Shown: piece by piece, positions 8,088 through 17,951 of the stretch | Layout of the letters: each line of letters begins with the position of its first letter | Numbering within the stretch: position 1 is the first letter of the stretch | NCBI GenBank assembly: GCA_022486625.1 | Contig: JAKVKH010000012.1 | Span: forward strand, 1 to 64,000 | Source of the DNA: Butyrivibrio sp. | Lineage (GTDB): Bacteria > Bacillota > Clostridia > Lachnospirales > Lachnospiraceae | DNA length: 64,000 nt | Reading direction: 5' to 3' | The notes under the pieces: model-generated | Told to the model about the DNA's origin: nothing | Database searches by the model: none | The model's input: the letters and a program-made list of their open reading frames with translations, nothing else | Made by a program: the position numbers and the translations under genes

Positions 8088-10018
8088 TTTCTGTTTTTTC
8101 TATTAATGGAATCAAGGTAAACAATCAATACAGAAATATCTGCAGGATTCACACCGCCGATTCTGGATGCCTGCCCGATATTTACCGGACGGAATTTTTC
8201 AAGTTTCTGTCTGGCTTCAATTCGAAGACTTCCAACATCCTGATAATCAAGATCTGCAGGAATATACTTATTTTCCATTTTTTCAAACTGTTCAACCTGC
8301 TTTTCCTGTCTGAGAATATACCCTTCATACTTAATATTGATCTCTATCTGTTCAATAATATCCCTGCTGAACGTTTTTCTTCCTGGATCAATTTCTGCAA
8401 GGCTGTCATAGTCAAGTTCAGGTCTGCAGATCAGTTCTGCAAGAGAAGAAGCTGTTTTAAGAGGAGAACTTCCATGACGATTCAGGAAATCCTGTACCTG
8501 AGCAGATGCTCCGATACTGGTTTCTTTCAGTCTACGGACTTCAGATTCAATTGCGCTCTTTTTATATTGTACATACTCATATTTTCCACGTGAAACAAGA
8601 CCCGCCTGATATCCCTTCGCTCTGAGCCTGAGATCTGCATTATCCTGCCTGAGAAGAAGACGATATTCAGCACGTGAAGTCATCATTCGATAAGGTTCAA
8701 GATTATCCTTGGTCACAAGATCATCAACCAGTACACCGATATATCCTTCCGATCTGTCAATGGTAACATAAGGTTTATCCAGAATCTGCATTGATGCATT
8801 AATACCGGCATATAATCCCTGCGCAGCAGCTTCTTCATATCCGCTGCTTCCGTTAAACTGTCCGGCGCTGAAAAGGCCTCTGATTTTTTTGATTTCCAGA
8901 ACAGGAGATAACTGTCCGGGACAAAGACAATCATACTCAATTGCATATGCATTTTTTACAATCCGGCAATGTTCGAGTCCCGGAACTGATCTGTACATTT
9001 CAAGCTGCACATCTTCAGGCATGGAAGAGGACATTCCATCGATATACATTTCATTGGTAAAATCACCTTCGGGTTCAATAAAGACCTGATGCCTTTCCCG
9101 GTCAGGAAACTTAATTACTTTATCTTCAATAGAAGGGCAGTATCTCGGACCTACCCCTTCAATTACTCCAGCATAAATTGGCGATCTATTTATATTATTA
9201 CGTATTATTTCGTGTGTTTTTTCATTTGTATAAGTAAGCCAGCAGGATGCCTGATCTCTCTGAACAGATGCAGGATCAGTTTCAAATGAAAAAGGAATTA
9301 CCGGTGTATCGCCGAACTGTTCCTCCATCTTATCGTAATCAATACTGTTCCCATCCATTCTGGCCGGTGTACCCGTCTTGAATCTCCGAAGATCAATCCC
9401 ATTTTCAATCAGAGAAGCAGACAGAAGATTTGCAGGCTGCATTCCATTTGGTCCGGTATAGGTAATTGCTTCGCCGCAAAGGCATCTGGATTTCAGATAC
9501 GTGCCTGTACATAGAATTACCGCCTTTGCTTCATACACAGCTCCGGTAAAAATTCTGACGCCGGTAATTTTTCTTTCATAACCCTCACGAAAAAGCTCCG
9601 GGTCAGAAATTTCACTGACAGGCTCAGAAATCAGTTCACATACTTCCGCCTGTTTGACGGTAAGATGTTCCTGACTTTCAAGAACTTTCTTCATGGAAGC
9701 TGAGTAAGCCGCTTTATCGGCCTGCGCACGAAGAGAATGAACAGCCGGACCTTTTGAAGTATTCAGCATTTTAGACTGAATAAAAGTCTTGTCTATATTT
9801 TTTCCCATCTCCCCGCCAAGTGCATCAATCTCTCTTACAAGATGTCCTTTGGAGGATCCACCGATATGCGGATTACAGGGCATGAATGCAATATTGTCCG
9901 CACTGACTGTAAAAATAACCGTTTCCAGCCCCAGTCTGCTGCAGGAAAGTGCAGCTTCACATCCGGCATGACCCGCGCCAATGACACAAACATCTACTTT
10001 TTCTCTGATCTGACTCAT
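8084..10018 (-). CDS. mnmG: tRNA uridine 5-carboxymethylaminomethyl synthesis enzyme MnmG
   Basis: MnmG (GidA) works with MnmE, FAD and methylene-tetrahydrofolate to install carboxymethylaminomethyl groups on U34 of tRNAs reading split codon boxes. The 644-residue length is usual. The N-terminal FAD dinucleotide-binding motif GAGHAG is at 14-19, followed by [20 protein letters not shown]. The family motif KTGTPAR is near residue 215 and [16 protein letters not shown] is near 370-385. The C-terminal helical domain ends in [18 protein letters not shown]. It lies between mnmE (33 bases upstream) and rsmG (overlapping), so the two partner enzymes are expressed together. A degenerate parS lies inside the gene. 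Confidence 0.97.
   Translation of the reverse strand: MSQIREKVDVCVIGAGHAGCEAALSCSRLGLETVIFTVSADNIAFMPCNPHIGGSSKGHLVREIDALGGEMGKNIDKTFIQSKMLNTSKGPAVHSLRAQADKAAYSASMKKVLESQEHLTVKQAEVCELISEPVSEISDPELFREGYERKITGVRIFTGAVYEAKAVILCTGTYLKSRCLCGEAITYTGPNGMQPANLLSASLIENGIDLRRFKTGTPARMDGNSIDYDKMEEQFGDTPVIPFSFETDPASVQRDQASCWLTYTNEKTHEIIRNNINRSPIYAGVIEGVGPRYCPSIEDKVIKFPDRERHQVFIEPEGDFTNEMYIDGMSSSMPEDVQLEMYRSVPGLEHCRIVKNAYAIEYDCLCPGQLSPVLEIKKIRGLFSAGQFNGSSGYEEAAAQGLYAGINASMQILDKPYVTIDRSEGYIGVLVDDLVTKDNLEPYRMMTSRAEYRLLLRQDNADLRLRAKGYQAGLVSRGKYEYVQYKKSAIESEVRRLKETSIGASAQVQDFLNRHGSSPLKTASSLAELICRPELDYDSLAEIDPGRKTFSRDIIEQIEINIKYEGYILRQEKQVEQFEKMENKYIPADLDYQDVGSLRIEARQKLEKFRPVNIGQASRIGGVNPADISVLIVYLDSINRKNRK
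8582..8597. promoter_or_regulatory. Degenerate parS-like site inside mnmG
   Basis: The 16-mer matches the parS consensus at 14 of 16 positions, with the right half CACGTGAAACA intact. It lies about 1.3 kb from the two perfect sites. In-gene parS variants bound by Spo0J are known in Bacillus, so this is a reasonable third loading site. Confidence 0.6.
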
Positions 10019-10051
10019 ATATTCCTCTGACTGCCTGAAACTGCAGGCTGA

Positions 10052-11521
10052 TTATTTTCCCATACAGAATTTTGAAAAAATCTCATCCACAAGATCTTCA
10101 CCGATATCTTCACCGATAATTTCACCAAGCGCCTGATAACAGTTCATCAGATCGATTGCAAAAAAATCCTCTGACATTCCGTCATCAATGCTCTTTATTA
10201 CAAGCATCATACTTTCATAAGCCTTCTGAAGTGCATTTTTATGTCTGATACTAGTAACATACATCTCTTCTTTTGGAACAATTTCTCCATGAAGAAAAAG
10301 CTCAGATACAGATTTTTTCAGAAGATCAATTCCTTCCTGATCCAGCATGGAAGTCTTGATCATCGGAATTTTCTGATCTTTATTTTCTATATGATAAAAA
10401 CAGGAGTCCACTGACTGAAGTTCATATGAATCACCACATTCCTGATTCATCAGTTTCACAATATCCTGTTCTGTTACTCTGATTTCATTTTCAAGATCAC
10501 ATTTATTCAGAAGAATAATCAGTTTTTTTCCGCTGATCATTCTGATAATTTCAGTATCTTCTTCATCGATTTCTCTGGTAGAATCAATCATATACAGAAT
10601 CAGATCTGCATCTTCGGCATATTTTTTGGCTTTCTCAACGCCGATCTTCTCGATCGTATCCTGTGTCTGTCTGATTCCCGCAGTATCAGTCACATGAAGT
10701 ACAATATCATCAATTCGCACAGTCTCTTCAATGACATCTCTGGTGGTTCCGGCAATTTCCGTTACAATTGCCCGTTCTTCACCCGTCAGTATATTAAGAA
10801 GTGAAGATTTTCCGGAGTTTGGTTTTCCCACAATTACAGTACGGATTCCCTCCTTACGGATTTTACCCTCTTCAGAAGTATCAATCAGCTTTCTGCACTT
10901 TGAAGAAACAGTCGCAAGTTTACTTCGAAGCTTTTCCGGGTAGCCAGTCAGATCATAATTTTCCGGATCATCAAGTGCCGATTCAATAAATGCCATCTCA
11001 TACAGAATTTCTTTTCTCATGGCAATGACTTCTCTGGAAATATTTCCTCGAAGCTGCTTCTGTGAATTGTGAAGTGCAAATTCATTGGTTGCACTGATGA
11101 TATCCATAACAGCTTCTGCTTTAGCAAGATCAATTCTGCCATTTAGAAAAGCTCTCTTTGTAAATTCACCAGGCTCTGCAAGTCTGCATCCTGCATTCAG
11201 TAAAACCTGCAGCACATCATTCATGATCATCATTCCGCCATGACAGTTTACTTCAACAACATCTTCTCTGGTATAACTGTGCGGAGCCTTCATTACAGAA
11301 ACCATTACCTCATCCAGAATTTCTTCCTTTTGGTTACAGATATACCCATATTGAATTGTATTCGGGGCATGAAATAACAAATCATGCTTTTTACCCACAT
11401 TAAGATAGCAGTTATCCACAATTTGAACTGCCTTGGGTCCACTGACTCTGATAATCCCGATTCCCGCATCAGACATGGCTGTTGCGATTGCAGCAATTGT
11501 ATCATTATCTGAATATATCAT
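10052..11521 (-). CDS. mnmE: tRNA modification GTPase MnmE
   Basis: MnmE is the GTPase partner of MnmG in wobble-uridine modification. The N-terminal folate-binding domain covers about 1-120 (DTIAAIATAMSDAGIGIIRV at the start). A helical domain holds a G domain with P-loop GKPNSGKS at 232-239, G2/G3 (AGTTRDV; DTAGI) and NKCD. The C-terminus ends FCMGK, with the conserved C-x-GK cysteine. At 489 residues it is about 30 longer than the common 455-460; the extra residues form a polar insertion in the G domain after NKCD (about residues 355-390). Start 11521 is preceded by AAAGGAATG. It is followed by mnmG. Confidence 0.96.
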   Translation of the reverse strand: MIYSDNDTIAAIATAMSDAGIGIIRVSGPKAVQIVDNCYLNVGKKHDLLFHAPNTIQYGYICNQKEEILDEVMVSVMKAPHSYTREDVVEVNCHGGMMIMNDVLQVLLNAGCRLAEPGEFTKRAFLNGRIDLAKAEAVMDIISATNEFALHNSQKQLRGNISREVIAMRKEILYEMAFIESALDDPENYDLTGYPEKLRSKLATVSSKCRKLIDTSEEGKIRKEGIRTVIVGKPNSGKSSLLNILTGEERAIVTEIAGTTRDVIEETVRIDDIVLHVTDTAGIRQTQDTIEKIGVEKAKKYAEDADLILYMIDSTREIDEEDTEIIRMISGKKLIILLNKCDLENEIRVTEQDIVKLMNQECGDSYELQSVDSCFYHIENKDQKIPMIKTSMLDQEGIDLLKKSVSELFLHGEIVPKEEMYVTSIRHKNALQKAYESMMLVIKSIDDGMSEDFFAIDLMNCYQALGEIIGEDIGEDLVDEIFSKFCMGK

Positions 11522-11574
11522 TTATTCTCATTCCTTTTGTGGAAAAAATATAAGTTATCCCCAAACGCACAATC

Positions 11575-11602
11575 GCCCCTCATAGCTGACGCAATGAGGG
11601 GC
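11575..11602. other. Perfect 9-bp stem-loop between jag and mnmE
   Basis: GCCCCTCAT (11575-11583) and ATGAGGGGC (11594-11602) pair perfectly around a 10-base loop. No U tract follows on the minus strand (it reads GATTGTG), so this is not a standard intrinsic terminator. It may partially terminate, process or stabilise the rpmH-to-rsmG transcript. Confidence 0.5.
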
Positions 11603-11612
11603 TTAAAGAATT

Positions 11613-12236
11613 TTACTTTTTCAATGTAACAACAACACGACGATATGGTTCTTCACCTTCACTGTGTGTAGTAACATATTTATCACTCTGAAGCGCGGAA
11701 TGAATGATTCTTCTTTCATAAGGATTCATCGGTTCAAGAGCAACCGGCTGTCTGTTTTTTCTGACTTTATAGGAAATGTTCTTTGCCAGATTTTCCAGCG
11801 TAGCCTTTCTTCTTTCTCTGTAATTCTCTGTATCTACCTTTACATGAATATACTTCTCAGCATCTCTGTTTACAACAAGAGAAATCAGATACTGAAGAGA
11901 ATCAAGTGTCTGACCTCTTTTACCGATCAGAACTCCCATATCATCACCAGTCAGATTAACTTCCAGGACAGATTCTTCCTCATCATACTTTGTTTCAATG
12001 GTTACTACCATGTTCATGGCCGCAAACACATCGTTCAGGAAGGCCTTTGCCTGATCAATCATATCTTTCTTTACACGGGCTTTGATAACAGCAGGTTTGG
12101 AATTAATCCCAAGAAATCCTGTGGATCCTTCAGAAATAACTTCATATTCAAGTTTATCGCTTGTAACAGATAGCTTTTCACATGCTTCAGTAATGGCATC
12201 GTCAACTGTTTTTGCTGAAACTTCAATGTAATCCAT
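11613..12236 (-). CDS. khpB: RNA-binding protein Jag / KhpB
   Basis: The protein binds RNA and in Firmicutes forms a complex with KhpA that affects cell division and elongation. All three domains of the family are visible in 207 residues: the Jag-N domain (about 1-50, starting MDYIEVSAKTVDDAITEAC), a KH domain with the GXXG loop in GVLIGKRGQTLDSLQYLISL (about 105-125), and a C-terminal R3H domain (RRIIHSALQSDKYVTTHSEG, about 174-193). GGGGG precedes ATG 12236. It lies 14 bases downstream of yidC, the standard order. Confidence 0.94.
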   Translation of the reverse strand: MDYIEVSAKTVDDAITEACEKLSVTSDKLEYEVISEGSTGFLGINSKPAVIKARVKKDMIDQAKAFLNDVFAAMNMVVTIETKYDEEESVLEVNLTGDDMGVLIGKRGQTLDSLQYLISLVVNRDAEKYIHVKVDTENYRERRKATLENLAKNISYKVRKNRQPVALEPMNPYERRIIHSALQSDKYVTTHSEGEEPYRRVVVTLKK

Positions 12237-12250
12237 GATAAGCCCCCTAT

Positions 12251-13582
12251 TTAATTATTCTTTTCGTCAAACTCCCTTACCATATTGGCTTTCGAAAGAA
12301 GACTGTCTTTTCTTGCTTTTCCGCTGGTATAGAAGGATTCGGTTTTTTTAATTGCCTCATTCTTCTCATCTTCTGTCATTACCGGAGCAGTCTTTTCGTC
12401 TGCAGGGGTTACAGAATTTGCCATTGCAGAAAGATTACGTGTATTGAATTTTGCATACTGATTGATGTTAGGAGTTTTCTCCTGCATCTTCTCAAGCTTT
12501 TTCTGATACTTTTCCTGATTCTTGGCAATTTCAGCATCAAGATCCATACGATCAATATGCTTGTTGATAAATACCTGCTGAATACTTCTGATAACAGAAC
12601 CGGAAATCCAGTAAAGTCCCATACCTGCAGGAAGTGTAAAGCAGAAGAATGCAGACATCAAAGGCATAACCGTATTCATGGACTTCATGGTATTGGCCAT
12701 CTGTGCAGCCTGATCATTAGGGTCATTGGATGTCGGTGCCTGCTGAGGCATCAGTTTTACATTGATCCACTGTGTAAGTGCTGCAAGAACAGGAACTGAT
12801 ACAGCAGCCAGAATCAGAAGAAATGATTTCTCACTCATCGCATTCTTCAGAAGATAGGACGGTGAATCACCGATATTAAGTCCGAGGAAATTATTCAGTG
12901 ATAAAACATGCTTATGCGTATCATTTACAAGTGTTGCAAGATCCGGGAACTTTGTGGCAAGACTGGACCAGTCCGCTGTAGATGCTTTATTGAGAACATC
13001 AATATAGGTATTGGTCGTATAGTCATTTACCGTTCCGGCAGTAAATGAAGTATTGGAGAACTGCTTGGCATATCTTGATGCACCGGAAAGAGTCTGCATG
13101 AAATCTGCACTTCCGGATGTTACGATCAGTTTATTTGCAAGCTCTACAAAAACATCTTTTACAGAAGTAACATACGCAGGAATGGAATCAATAACACGAT
13201 ACAGTGCGAACAGAATCGGCATCTGAATAATAAGCTGAATACAGCTGCCTGTCTGTGAAACACCATATTTGCCATAAACAGCTTTCATTTCTTCCTGCTG
13301 CGCCATCATGGCTTCCTGATCCTTGCGTCCCTTGTATTTATCCTGAATTGCCTTCAGTTCAGGAGCCATTTTGACCTGAAGCTTTGAAAACTTCTGCTGC
13401 TTGATGGTAAGCGGCATCAGGCACATGTAAATAACAAAGGTAAAGATAATGATTGCAAGACCGATATTCGGAATTCCAATGGCATTAAGTACGATAAATA
13501 CTCCATCCATCAGCTTTCCGAGAACCCAGGCAACCGGTCCTATAAATGTTCCCTGATACTGAGTAAGTAAAACGCCCGTCAA
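12251..13582 (-). CDS. yidC: Membrane protein insertase YidC
   Basis: YidC inserts membrane proteins, alone or with SecYEG. The 443-residue protein has five predicted membrane segments (about 10-32, 36-60, 125-145, 255-275 and 310-335) and the cytoplasmic basic loop (LTIKQQKFSKLQVKMAPELK, about 58-77) that precedes the conserved core. There is no lipobox, unlike Bacillus SpoIIIJ. A longer-than-usual loop of about 90 residues (165-250) separates segments, and the cytoplasmic tail from about 345 is long and charged. The start is TTG (13582-13580) with GGAGG 7 bases before it. It follows yidD and rnpA in the conserved order. Confidence 0.93.
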   Translation of the reverse strand: MTGVLLTQYQGTFIGPVAWVLGKLMDGVFIVLNAIGIPNIGLAIIIFTFVIYMCLMPLTIKQQKFSKLQVKMAPELKAIQDKYKGRKDQEAMMAQQEEMKAVYGKYGVSQTGSCIQLIIQMPILFALYRVIDSIPAYVTSVKDVFVELANKLIVTSGSADFMQTLSGASRYAKQFSNTSFTAGTVNDYTTNTYIDVLNKASTADWSSLATKFPDLATLVNDTHKHVLSLNNFLGLNIGDSPSYLLKNAMSEKSFLLILAAVSVPVLAALTQWINVKLMPQQAPTSNDPNDQAAQMANTMKSMNTVMPLMSAFFCFTLPAGMGLYWISGSVIRSIQQVFINKHIDRMDLDAEIAKNQEKYQKKLEKMQEKTPNINQYAKFNTRNLSAMANSVTPADEKTAPVMTEDEKNEAIKKTESFYTSGKARKDSLLSKANMVREFDEKNN

Positions 13583-13671
13583 TTTGTAACCTCCGATAAG
13601 ACATGAAAATTCATGTGTTTCTACTTATATATAATGTAGAAAAAAATTTTCATTATTAAAATCACATTGAG

Positions 13672-13881
13672 TTAAGGTACAGGATCATATCCTCCACTGG
13701 AAAACGGATTACAGCGAAGAATTCTCCATATTGCAAGGAGACTTCCCTTAAAAGCACCGTACTTCTCAATCGCCTCAAGACCATATTCCGAACAGGTCGG
13801 AATATAAGGGCATTTCGTGTGCTTCATCGGAGATATATATTTCCTGTAAAATCTGATCAGGAATATCAATATTCTTTTCAT
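13672..13881 (-). CDS. yidD: Membrane protein insertion efficiency factor YidD
   Basis: The 69-residue protein starts [20 protein letters not shown] and carries the family's three-cysteine core [20 protein letters not shown] and [16 protein letters not shown] ending. YidD assists YidC-dependent insertion at the membrane, using an amphipathic N-terminal helix. The start at 13881 aligns with known YidD; a longer frame from 13929 would overlap rnpA by 23 bases and adds a non-conserved 16-residue extension, so I reject it. It sits between rnpA and yidC. Confidence 0.93.
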   Translation of the reverse strand: MKRILIFLIRFYRKYISPMKHTKCPYIPTCSEYGLEAIEKYGAFKGSLLAIWRILRCNPFSSGGYDPVP

Positions 13882-13906
13882 GATGTCTCTTTCATAAACA
13901 GAAAAA

Positions 13907-14263
13907 TCAATTTCCAACCTGCTCACCATTTTTCATTAGGTGTGCGTTTCCTGCCAGTTTAATAAAAGACTCCTCCAGTGTATGGTATGAGGCTTCCTTT
14001 GCACAGCTTCTGGCAACGACTACTATATCTAAACCACTATTAAATATATTTTCATGCAGTCGGTAAATTTCACGGATCAGTCTGCAAAATCTGTGCCTTA
14101 CAATACTGTTCCCTACTTTTTTACTGATGGATATTCCGAGGTGATTCCGATCCGATCCGTTTTTCCACACATATACCACAATATTACGATCGGCATAGGA
14201 TTTTCCCTTGCTGTAAACATTGCGGAACTCATCAGTTTTTTTTAATGAATCCGAAAAAAGCAT
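13907..14263 (-). CDS. rnpA: Ribonuclease P protein component
   Basis: RnpA is the protein subunit of RNase P, which removes 5' leaders from pre-tRNAs with the RnpB RNA. The 118-residue protein begins [20 protein letters not shown] and has the arginine-rich RNR region [20 protein letters not shown] (about 57-76) that contacts RNA. GAGGAAAA precedes ATG 14263. It lies 91 bases downstream of rpmH. Confidence 0.95.
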   Translation of the reverse strand: MLFSDSLKKTDEFRNVYSKGKSYADRNIVVYVWKNGSDRNHLGISISKKVGNSIVRHRFCRLIREIYRLHENIFNSGLDIVVVARSCAKEASYHTLEESFIKLAGNAHLMKNGEQVGN

Positions 14264-14354
14264 TCAGTTTTCCTCTGAAAAAACATTCTTTTTCCAGCAA
14301 AAGTCTTACAACCTTCGCCAAAAAAAGGCCACATATAAAATGCGGCCTTCATTG

Positions 14355-14492
14355 TCATGCTGACAATTTCTTTCTTCCCTTTAATCTTCTGGAAGCTAAA
14401 ACCTTTCTTCCTCCGGGAGTACTCATTCTTGATCTGAAGCCATGAACTCTCTTTCTCTGCAGCTTATGCGGCTGGAATGTCATCTTTGCCAT
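14355..14492 (-). CDS. rpmH: Ribosomal protein L34
   Basis: The 45-residue basic protein reads [20 protein letters not shown] near the N-terminus and ends [11 protein letters not shown], the L34 signature. It is a 50S subunit protein and the first gene of the minus-strand block leaving the origin. The start at 14492 is preceded by AAGGAGGTG with 10 bases spacing; the frame extends further upstream but without conservation. Confidence 0.97.
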   Translation of the reverse strand: MAKMTFQPHKLQRKRVHGFRSRMSTPGGRKVLASRRLKGRKKLSA

Positions 14493-14582
14493 TTTAAATA
14501 CACCTCCTTTTTCTCTCAACTGGTTTTCATGAAATAATCTGTTTCCATCAGGAAACAAATTACCAATTTTATTTGTTAACAT

Positions 14583-15007
14583 CCTGTGTGGAAAAAATCT
14601 TTATCATTATATATAATTTGCGGCTTTTCGTCAAGCCGTAAACCCTTGAAAAATCTGATAAAATCAGCAAAAAAGTTATCCACATAAATTCATCTAGATA
14701 TGGTATTTCATTAATTTTTCCACACCCACATGTTGAAAATGTGGAAAACCTGTGAATAATTTTCATATAATTATTATAATCCACAATTTGTGGAAAACCT
14801 GTGGATAAAAGTGTAGATAATCAGCGAATAACTCACTGATATCATGTGAATAAGTGTAAAATCCGCATGTTTGTTTTGTGAATTGAGAAAATCACAATTT
14901 AACCTGATTTCCCACAAAGCATTTTTTTATGACATTTTTGTCAAAAAGTTATCCACATTTGCAGTAAGTTTGCTATTTTCAGGGGTTTAATATAAAATAT
15001 AGAGGGT
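14583..15007. other. Chromosomal replication origin (oriC), rpmH-dnaA interval
   Basis: This AT-rich interval between divergent rpmH and dnaA contains perfect DnaA boxes TTATCCACA at 14676-14684 and 14949-14957, a perfect inverted box TGTGGATAA at 14800-14808, and near-consensus boxes TGTGAATAA (14751-14759) and TGTAGATAA (14812-14820). The element GTGGAAAACCTGTG(A/G)ATAA is repeated at about 14741-14759 and 14790-14808. The stretch 14958-15007 just left of dnaA is very AT-rich and is the likely unwinding region. Gene directions flip here. The minus-strand open frame within (14569-14784) has low-complexity translation and is not a gene. Confidence 0.9.
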
Positions 15008-15097
15008 TTGATAAAAGTAATGTGGAAAAATGTCTTAAAAAGTCATTATTCCACGGGAGAATCAGATCCGAAGAAAAAAGCAGTGCAGGGAGTTTAT

Positions 15098-16486
15098 ATG
15101 GCGTCAGAAGAAATTACTCAGATATTGGAACATAGCTGGGACACAATCAAAGACACAATCCGTGAGGAATCCGGTATAACAGATATTTCCTACCGTACCT
15201 GGATTGAGCCTTTGTCTTTTTATGAATATAAGGATAATACGGTTTCCGTACTTATTCCTTCAGATAACAATATCGCACTCAGCTATATTGTGAATCATTA
15301 TGAGAATTTTTTTAAGGTAACAATATCCGAGCTGATCAACAATACGGTTGATATTGTTTTCCTTTTAAATAAGGATATTAATAATAATGAAGAAACTCTT
15401 TCCAAAGAGGACGAAAATAAGCCGCCATATAATAATATCAACTATGAAAATTCAAATCTGAATCCAAAATACAGATTCGATACTTTTGTTGTCGGAAGCA
15501 ATAATAAATTTGCTCATTCTGCTGCTCTTGCAGTTGCTGAATCACCGGGAGAATCCTATAATCCTCTTTTCCTTTATGGAGGTGCCGGACTTGGTAAAAC
15601 ACATCTGATGCATTCCATCGGTCACTTTATCATGGAGCATAACTCCAGGGCCAAAGTTTTATATGTCACATCCGAACAGTTTACCAATGAAGTAATCGAA
15701 TCCATCCGAAGCGGTAAAACAGAAGCCATGTCAAAGCTTCGTGAAAAATACAGAACTGTTGATGTTCTGATGGTCGATGATGTTCAGTTTATTATCGGTA
15801 AGGAAAGTACACAGGAAGAATTCTTTCATACCTTCAATGAACTTCATCAGGCCGGAAAACAGATTATCCTGTCATCTGATAAACCTCCTAAAGAAATGGA
15901 AACGCTGGAAGAAAGGTTCCGTTCCCGTTTTGAAATGGGACTGATTGCTGATATTCAGGCTCCTGACTATGAAACCAGAATGGCAATTCTTCGTAAGAAT
16001 TCCGACAGCTACGGTAAAAAGATCGATGATGAAGTATTTGAATACATTGCAACCAATATCAAATCCAACATCCGAGAGCTGGAAGGCGCCTATAACAAGA
16101 TCATTGCCTATTCCAGACTGAACAATGTGGATATCACAATCGATAACACCAAGGAAGCACTGAAGGATATCATTTATCCGGACCAGTCCAAGGTAATTAC
16201 TGCCTCACTGATTATCAGCACCGTCAGTGAACAATATGGCATTAAACAGGAAGACATACTTTCCAAACGAAGAAATGCTGAGATTGTCCTTCCCCGTCAG
16301 GTTGTGATGTACCTGTGCCGTAAACTGACAGATTCTTCACTTGAAGAAATCGGCAAATCACTTGGGAAAAAAGATCATACCACAGTCATGAGCGGTATCA
16401 ATAAGATAAAGAACCGCTTAAAGACAGATGAAGAACTTAACAAGAACATTGATATTATAATGAAGAAACTTAATCCTTCGATGTGA
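15098..16486 (+). CDS. dnaA: Chromosomal replication initiator protein DnaA
   Basis: DnaA is an AAA+ ATPase that binds DnaA boxes and opens the origin. Domain I covers about 1-85 (starting ASEEITQILEHSWDTIKDTI), domain II is a short asparagine-rich linker (about 92-122), and domain III has Walker A GGAGLGKTH at 161-169 and Walker B VDVLMVDDVQF. Domain IV ends with the DnaA-box-binding signature GKKDHTTVMSGINKI. The chosen start at 15098 gives 462 residues and a normal N-terminus, with AGGGAG upstream. A TTG start at 15008 would add a 30-residue lysine-rich extension without homology. Confidence 0.95.
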   Translation: MASEEITQILEHSWDTIKDTIREESGITDISYRTWIEPLSFYEYKDNTVSVLIPSDNNIALSYIVNHYENFFKVTISELINNTVDIVFLLNKDINNNEETLSKEDENKPPYNNINYENSNLNPKYRFDTFVVGSNNKFAHSAALAVAESPGESYNPLFLYGGAGLGKTHLMHSIGHFIMEHNSRAKVLYVTSEQFTNEVIESIRSGKTEAMSKLREKYRTVDVLMVDDVQFIIGKESTQEEFFHTFNELHQAGKQIILSSDKPPKEMETLEERFRSRFEMGLIADIQAPDYETRMAILRKNSDSYGKKIDDEVFEYIATNIKSNIRELEGAYNKIIAYSRLNNVDITIDNTKEALKDIIYPDQSKVITASLIISTVSEQYGIKQEDILSKRRNAEIVLPRQVVMYLCRKLTDSSLEEIGKSLGKKDHTTVMSGINKIKNRLKTDEELNKNIDIIMKKLNPSM

Positions 16487-16610
16487 TTTATTTTTCCACT
16501 TTTGTGGATTGTGATCAGAATAAATGCATACTGCTGTTCATAACCCTGTTTAAAGAATGTAATTAAGGTGTGGAAACCGAAAAATTCCAGTTTTTACGCC
16601 TGAACCCTTA

Positions 16611-16721
16611 TGTAGATAAAAACTTACTTTTCTACACAAGTTCATTCACTTATCAACGTGCTTGTAATTGTAAAAAACACTGATAAATTGTATAATAGAT
16701 TAGGTTTTGCACTTATCTACA
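16611..16721. promoter_or_regulatory. Secondary DnaA-box pair and dnaN promoter in the dnaA-dnaN gap
   Basis: The 309-base gap between dnaA and the dnaN start contains TGTAGATAA (16611-16619) and TTATCTACA (16713-16721), an inverted pair of near-consensus DnaA boxes. Between them lies a good sigma-A promoter, TTGTAA (16668-16673), 17 bases, TATAAT (16691-16696). The boxes bracket the promoter, so DnaA could control dnaN transcription or this may be a second origin subregion as in Bacillus. Confidence 0.6.
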
Positions 16722-16795
16722 TCCATTATTAAGTCTTATATGATTTAAATAATATATATATATTTATTTTTATGCGGGAAGGGAGTTATCAACAA

Positions 16796-17905
16796 ATGAA
16801 ATTTGTTTGTTCGAAATCAAATCTTATAGGCGGTTTACAGATTGTATCCAAAGCAGTTCCATCAAAAACAACGATGTCCATACTGCAGTGTATTCTCATT
16901 GATGCTACAGAGGGAATTATCAAATTTATTGCAAATGATATGGAACTTGGAATTCAGACAACCGTAGAGGGAAATATTGTAGATCGCGGATTTATAGCTC
17001 TGGATGCCAGAATCTTTTTTGACATTGTAAGAAAACTTCCCGATAATGATGTTACGATTGAATCTGATGAATCCTATAAGGTAACCATCAGCTGTGAGAA
17101 AGCAAAGTTTAATATCATCGGACGTGCAGGTGATGACTTTACCTATCTTCCATCCATTGAAAAGATTGATGGAATCAGAGTTTCACAGTTTACACTGAAA
17201 AATGTAATTACACAGACGATTTTTTCAATTGCAGAGAATGATACAAACAAGATGATGAGCGGTGAGCTCTTTGAAATTGACGGTTCTGTAATGAAACTTG
17301 TTTCTCTGGACGGTCATCGTATTTCCATCCGTAAGGTGGAACTTTCAGAGAGTTATCCTGTGAAAAAAGTAGTTGTTCCGGGTAAAACATTAAGTGAAAT
17401 CAGCAAGATTCTGACAGACAGCACAGAAAGTGAAGTAAACATTTATTTCACAGATAAACATATTCTGTTTGAGTTTGATTCGACGATTGTGGTATCAAGA
17501 CTTCTTGAAGGTGAATATTTCAATATTGATCAGATGTTATCAAGTGATTATGAAACAAAGGTGACCATAAACCGCAGAGAGTTTCTGGAATGTATTGACC
17601 GTGCCACTCTTCTGGTAAAGGAGGGCGACAAGAAGCCTGTCATCATTTCGATTGAAGAAGGTCAGATGGAACTGAAGATTAATTCCACTGTCGGCAGCAT
17701 GGATGAAAAAGTGGATATTGAAAAACAGGGAAAAGATTTAAAGATCGGATTCAATCCGAAATTCCTGATTGATGCTCTCAGAGTAATTGAGGATGAAACA
17801 GTTGATATTTATCTTGTAAATCCGAAGGCACCATGCTTTATCAAGGATGCTGATGCTTCCTACATTTATCTGATTCTTCCTGTCAACTTTACAACTGTTG
17901 ACTGA
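16796..17905 (+). CDS. dnaN: DNA polymerase III beta sliding clamp
   Basis: DnaN forms the ring-shaped dimer that tethers DNA polymerase III and recruits repair proteins. The 369-residue product begins MKFVCSKSNLIGGLQIVSKA and has the three repeated clamp folds (about 1-120, 125-245 and 246-369). The C-terminal ICLILPVN-type ending is present as YIYLILPVNF. The ATG at 16796 follows GGGAG at good spacing; an earlier ATG 24 bases upstream would add MREGSYQQ without conservation. yaaA and recF follow. Confidence 0.96.
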   Translation: MKFVCSKSNLIGGLQIVSKAVPSKTTMSILQCILIDATEGIIKFIANDMELGIQTTVEGNIVDRGFIALDARIFFDIVRKLPDNDVTIESDESYKVTISCEKAKFNIIGRAGDDFTYLPSIEKIDGIRVSQFTLKNVITQTIFSIAENDTNKMMSGELFEIDGSVMKLVSLDGHRISIRKVELSESYPVKKVVVPGKTLSEISKILTDSTESEVNIYFTDKHILFEFDSTIVVSRLLEGEYFNIDQMLSSDYETKVTINRREFLECIDRATLLVKEGDKKPVIISIEEGQMELKINSTVGSMDEKVDIEKQGKDLKIGFNPKFLIDALRVIEDETVDIYLVNPKAPCFIKDADASYIYLILPVNFTTVD

Positions 17906-17951
17906 AAAAAATGAATCATACCGCATGTGATTACATGCAGACAGGAAAAAA

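Noticed and set aside
14569-14784. Minus-strand 71-residue frame in the origin
   Set aside because: Overlaps DnaA boxes and rpmH leader; translation is AT-biased and lacks any domain.
15008-15097. N-terminal extension of DnaA from a TTG start
   Set aside because: Lysine-rich and unlike DnaA domain I; ATG 15098 has a better ribosome-binding site and gives a normal N-terminus.
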